A stretch of DNA of 64,000 nucleotides from Nectonema munidae. Taxonomy: Eukaryota > Nematomorpha > Nectonematoida > Nectonematidae. Positions within the stretch are counted from its first letter, which is position 1; each line of letters opens with the position of its first letter. The notes beneath the pieces were generated by a model. That model saw only the letters and a list, made by a program, of their open reading frames with translations. It made no database searches and was not told where the DNA came from. A program made the translations under genes and the position numbers. The stretch spans positions 261,001-325,000 of the forward strand of contig JAUIRK010000511.1 of assembly GCA_030549495.1 (NCBI GenBank), read 5' to 3'. Positions 60,209 through 64,000 of the stretch are shown piece after piece.

Positions 60209-61150
60209 TTCTTTCTGCAAATCAAACAAGTAAAAATTTTTAAAAAGTAGTATTAGTAATAGTATTATTATTATTATTATATATTACATAAACATTTCAA
60301 CCAATCATATAGTTTTTATGAAATAAAACTGCAATTTCAAAGTTAAATTTTTTGAACTTTTAGGTAGAATTTTTGAAATGTGGCTTTCAATATGTATGTA
60401 AAATATTTTTTGTAAATTTTTATATTAAGTACATTTTTTAAGCATTTTACGATTTACACATTTAAATATATAATAAGGCTGGCAAGTTTGGCAAGTTGTC
60501 TCCCTGGAGGTCTTGCCAGACCTCTGATTTATGTATGTTTTGATTCTGTGCATTCTTTCACTTATCTTATCATGGAAAAATCATATAAATCACATGCAAA
60601 CTTTCCAGCCTCCTCTGTTCAAGTTTTTCTTATTACACTTCACAATAAACATAAAAGACTATTTCATCGTCTTTCGAAAAACAACATTCCAAATTAGTAT
60701 CACTTGTAATATAAATGTTTCACAGACATGAAAATATTTGAAATCAAATAATGGAAAAAAAAATCTTTGACCTTTCAATTCTTAACTGAAACTAACACTG
60801 AATTCATTTGAACTGTTGTTTTTAAATTTAACCTTATACAACCTCATAGCGAAAAATCACCTCTTTTCATAGTTTTTGCAAATTCTTTCATATTTGGTAT
60901 GAAAATCTTTACTTTTAAAATTTTAAAATTTTGACGAAACTACAATAAACAAAAAAAAAATTTCAAAATTTTCATTTTGCTTTCAGGATTTCAAAAAAAA
61001 AATTTGAAAAAATTTACGATTGAAAAAATTTCGATAATTCATTTTTCATTTTAATTCGTATAATGAAAACTTTTGAAAACTAATTTATAATGATTTTTTG
61101 CATTTTAGAGTCGTCTTGCTTCATAGAATTTTAGAAAACTCAGTGTATTG
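60209..61150. other. No gene seen
   Basis: AT-rich DNA with a (TAT)n run near 60,264. May include the undefined left part of the hAT element that follows. Confidence 0.4.
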
Positions 61151-61155
61151 AAAAG

Positions 61156-63533
61156 TTGCTAGTTATTATGAAAAGACAAAAAAATATAATAAATTTAATG
61201 AATAAAAACTCGAAAAAAAATGAAATTGTTAGAATGAAATATGTATCTCAACCTTTTCAGCAAGAATCAAATGTTGAAAATATTTTTAACGAAGTTCCAG
61301 AAAGTTCAAATGTATCGGATCCATTTATTCGAGTTCTACCAGATTGCTGGAGTGAGGACTAATTTAACACATTCAAAGCTAAATATATGGTCTCATCATT
61401 CAAAACAAAAAACTAGGATGCCTACATTTTTCAAAAAGCGAAAAAGTAAATCTCCTTCGCACTGGACTACGCATTTCTTCCGAGTGGGCCAGCTGCACCG
61501 TTGAGCCATCTGGAAATACAAATGCTACCTCGTCATGCTTCTTTGAGGAAAAAATTCGATATCATTTTTCATCCAAGAAGACCACAATTAGCGAAAGTTT
61601 TGATAAAATCAATGAAAAGTTTTTAGACTCAACAATCAAAGTTTTTAATACCTTTTACAGTATGGCAAAAAACTGCAGACCATTTTCTGATATCGAGTAT
61701 TTGGTTGAGCTTTAACAAATAAATGGTGTACAAATGGGCGTTGGGCTTCATTCTCGTAAAACGGCCGTAAAGATTGTTGACCACATTTCAACAAACCTTA
61801 AAAAAAAAGTTTTCACCAAAATTATAGAAAAAAACGGAAATTTTGTATAATAGTAGACGAAGCTTTCACCATATCGAACAAGTCAGTGCTCATCATTTTT
61901 TGAATGTAAAGGACACTGAAGTTTCACCGGTTATATTTTTTAATTTGGTTAAACTTGTGGATCAGGGTGCATAAAACATTTTTTCATCGCTTTTATCAAG
62001 TTTAATGAATGGTGGTATTAACGAGGATTATTTGAGAGAAATTTTAGTTGCGTTTTGGTTAGGTGGAGCCAGTGTCATGCTTGGACGCCATTCAGGCGTA
62101 GGTGTTCGATTCAGAAAAAGTTTTCCCAATATTGTTCTTTGGCATTGCATTAATCACCGGTTACAGTTGGTACTGGATGACTCCGTTAATGATGTAAAGC
62201 AGGTTAATCATTTAAAAATATTCATTGATAAGATCTATAAAATTTTTCATCAGTCAAACAAAAATCAAAATGAGCTTTTTAAAATTTCATCGGAGCTAGG
62301 GCAGCAAATTTTAAAAATAGGTAGAGTTTGGGGTCCCAGGTGGGCAGCTTGTAGTTTGAGGACTACTATTGCCTCTACTTTTTGGACTACTATTGCTACT
62401 ATTTTTCAAATGAAGGCTTTTTGGGGATGGCATCGCGATTATCGAACAAAAGTTTTCTCTATGATTTGGCTTTGATGATTGATATTCATCAAGAAATCTC
62501 AATATTGTCCAACGGTTTGCAAGCGAGAAATATAACGATTCAAAAAGCAGATAAACTTATTAAAAGATCGATCAAAGCTTTTAACTGGATGATTGAAAGT
62601 AAGGGTGTTTAAGAAAAGAAAGCAGATAAAAAAAATTATAGAAGAGTTGAAAGAAATTGAGTGGGTTGAAAATTCTAAAATAATCAGAATTCCACCTCAA
62701 AATCTTCTTCAAAAAGTTATTGAAATCATTAAAAAGGGTAGGGCAATGACTTTATCAAAGCATCATCTTGTACGACTGAGATTGACTACTCGAGTTTTCA
62801 TATTTTTTGAATCCGAATTCATGGCAGATCGAGAGGTGATTATTCCATGGAAAGAAGGTGAGGAAAGCCTCATTCATTTCGAAAGATTTTTGTCATCGAA
62901 TCGATCTCAATGAATATAGAGATTATATTGAAAACTCATTAATTCAAACGAAAACTTTACATGCATCCGACTTAGCAGAGAGCAATAAAAAGGGCTATAA
63001 ATATATTGAATGTCGTGGCTGTTAGTACAGCGGAAGCAGAGAGAGGCTTTTCAATGATGAACAATATATGTTCCGAAAAAAGAAACCGATTGTCAGTTCA
63101 TAACATCTCAAACCTGATGATAATAAATTTAATTGTCATGCTGCTAAAAAATTGGAAGGCAAAAGATACAGTTATAACCTGGTTGAGAAAAAATCATTCA
63201 GCAAATGACACAAGAGTAAAAAGAAAGCAAGAAGATGAAGTCAATCAAAAACAAGAGGCAATCTGGAAATACCTCGATTGAGATTATAATTCTGTTTTTT
63301 TTATTTTTCATTTTTTCACAATATTTTTGAAGCATTAAACAAGTTTTGCATACAAGCTTTTTTCACTTTAAAACATGAAATTTTTCATTGTATAAGGGTT
63401 GGATAAATACAATTAAAATGAGTAGTAAGAAAGCCTAAAAAATATAAATTTACATAGGGTTTTCGATCGAGTAGTTTGGAAAACTTGAAAATATTTTCGG
63501 AGTAGTCTCAAAGAAATTTGAAACCCATCACTG
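61156..63533 (+). mobile_element. Decayed hAT transposon, KIAA1586-like transposase
   Basis: A hAT transposase in pieces: VSQPFQQESNVENIFNEVPE near the start, then a catalytic-core stretch GRHSGVGVRFRKSFPNIVLW with HCINHRLQLVLDDSVNDVKQ (the CxxH-type motif of hATs), RVWGPRWAACSLRTT, and the C-terminal dimerisation part VVAVSTAEAERGFSMMNNIC with SEKRNRLSVHNISNLMIINL (63,010-63,130). Frame shifts and stops separate the pieces (for example after 61,361, around 61,700, 62,475 and 62,610). The right terminus reads CAGTGATGGGTTTCAAA in reverse complement and ends at 63,533. The left terminus was not found. Confidence 0.85.
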
Positions 63534-63714
63534 TATAATGTATACTCACATTATATACAATTTAAAGAAACCTTCTTAGTATGATTATTTATATTCATTG
63601 AATCGAAGTATACATCACTTTCTGGGTTTGTTTTTTTATATTTAATCAATCTTAGAATTCTTCATACAAACTATCGTCAAAAAAGGGCATGAATTCCTAT
63701 TTCGTGAGTTCTAT
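63534..63714. other. No gene seen
   Basis: Short AT-rich spacer between the hAT end and the retrotransposon fragment. Confidence 0.4.
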
Positions 63715-64000
63715 TTCAAGTTCATGCTTCATAACTACTCGTCCTTGGAAGCTCTCTACCGCCTAACCAAGAAGTCCGAACCTTGGCACTGGACCAAGAA
63801 TAGGAAGATGCTTATCTTAAGTCGAAGGAGTTCCTGTCGTCTTAGAATGTACTCGTCCATTACAATCCAGCGTAGGAATCGGAGCCGTCTATTCCATTGT
63901 TACCAAGACGGAAAAAATTACAACCAAATTCAGAAAGAAGCCCTTGCGATCCTTTACAGATTGAAGAAGTTCTACCAGTACATCTACGGACGGAAGTTCA
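63715..64000 (+). pseudogene. Fossil Ty3/gypsy pol fragment (runs off window)
   Basis: Remains of an LTR-retrotransposon pol gene, from the end of the reverse transcriptase into RNase H. Recognisable parts are LYRLTKKSEPWHW and EALAILYRLKKFYQYIYGRK, a Ty3/gypsy signature. It is broken, with a few breaks in the part seen. The composition is richer in G+C than its surroundings. No LTR lies within the window and the element continues beyond the right edge. Confidence 0.8.

Overview
This window looks like nuclear DNA from an invertebrate, most probably an arthropod (a crustacean such as a copepod would fit, but the sequence does not prove it). It is strongly AT-rich, has long introns, and is crowded with DNA transposons, MITEs and tRNA-derived SINEs. 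There are no operons, Shine-Dalgarno sites or long bacterial-style gene runs.

The only host gene I can establish is on the minus strand: a calcium/calmodulin-dependent protein kinase II (CaMKII) gene. Twelve consecutive coding exons run from about 45.6 kb down to 7.8 kb. They cover residues 22 to 316 of the kinase and regulatory segment (human CaMKII-alpha numbering) without an indel up to about residue 314, plus a linker exon. The first coding exon (ATP-loop start) and the association-domain exons were not found and probably lie beyond the window or were not recognised. The protein keeps the catalytic Lys, HRD Asp, DFG Asp and Thr286, but Thr306 is Ala, Glu285 is Gln, and residues 280/281 are Ala/Val.

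Nearly everything else is mobile DNA in the introns or flanks of this gene. 3.7-5.75 kb: a pogo/Tigger-type transposase remnant fused at a TTAA to a 5'-truncated piggyBac transposase. 9.1-10.5 kb: a conspicuously GC-rich, uninterrupted reading frame of about 450 codons with a hAT-like RNase H signature. 10.7-12.9 kb: a complete hAT element with a perfect 8-bp target duplication and an internal duplication. 17.8-18.5 kb: a terminal-inverted-repeat element with a 9-bp target duplication, itself hit by a 5'-truncated LINE. 18.6 kb: a near-perfect 60-bp inverted repeat. 19.4, 20.6-22.9, 27.9-29.7 and 61.2-63.5 kb: four separate hAT transposase remnants. 23.6, 26.8, 35.9, 38.7 and 46.9 kb: non-autonomous inverted-repeat elements.

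From 43 to 60 kb there is a dense swarm of about 130-bp piggyBac-type MITEs (TTAA targets, CCC...GGG ends) in at least three subfamilies that share a core. At the right edge a fossil Ty3/gypsy pol fragment runs off the window.

I found no CRISPR array, no rRNA and no convincing functional tRNA gene. Element boundaries are strongest where target duplications are visible. Transposase family names rest on recalled motifs, not on database searches.
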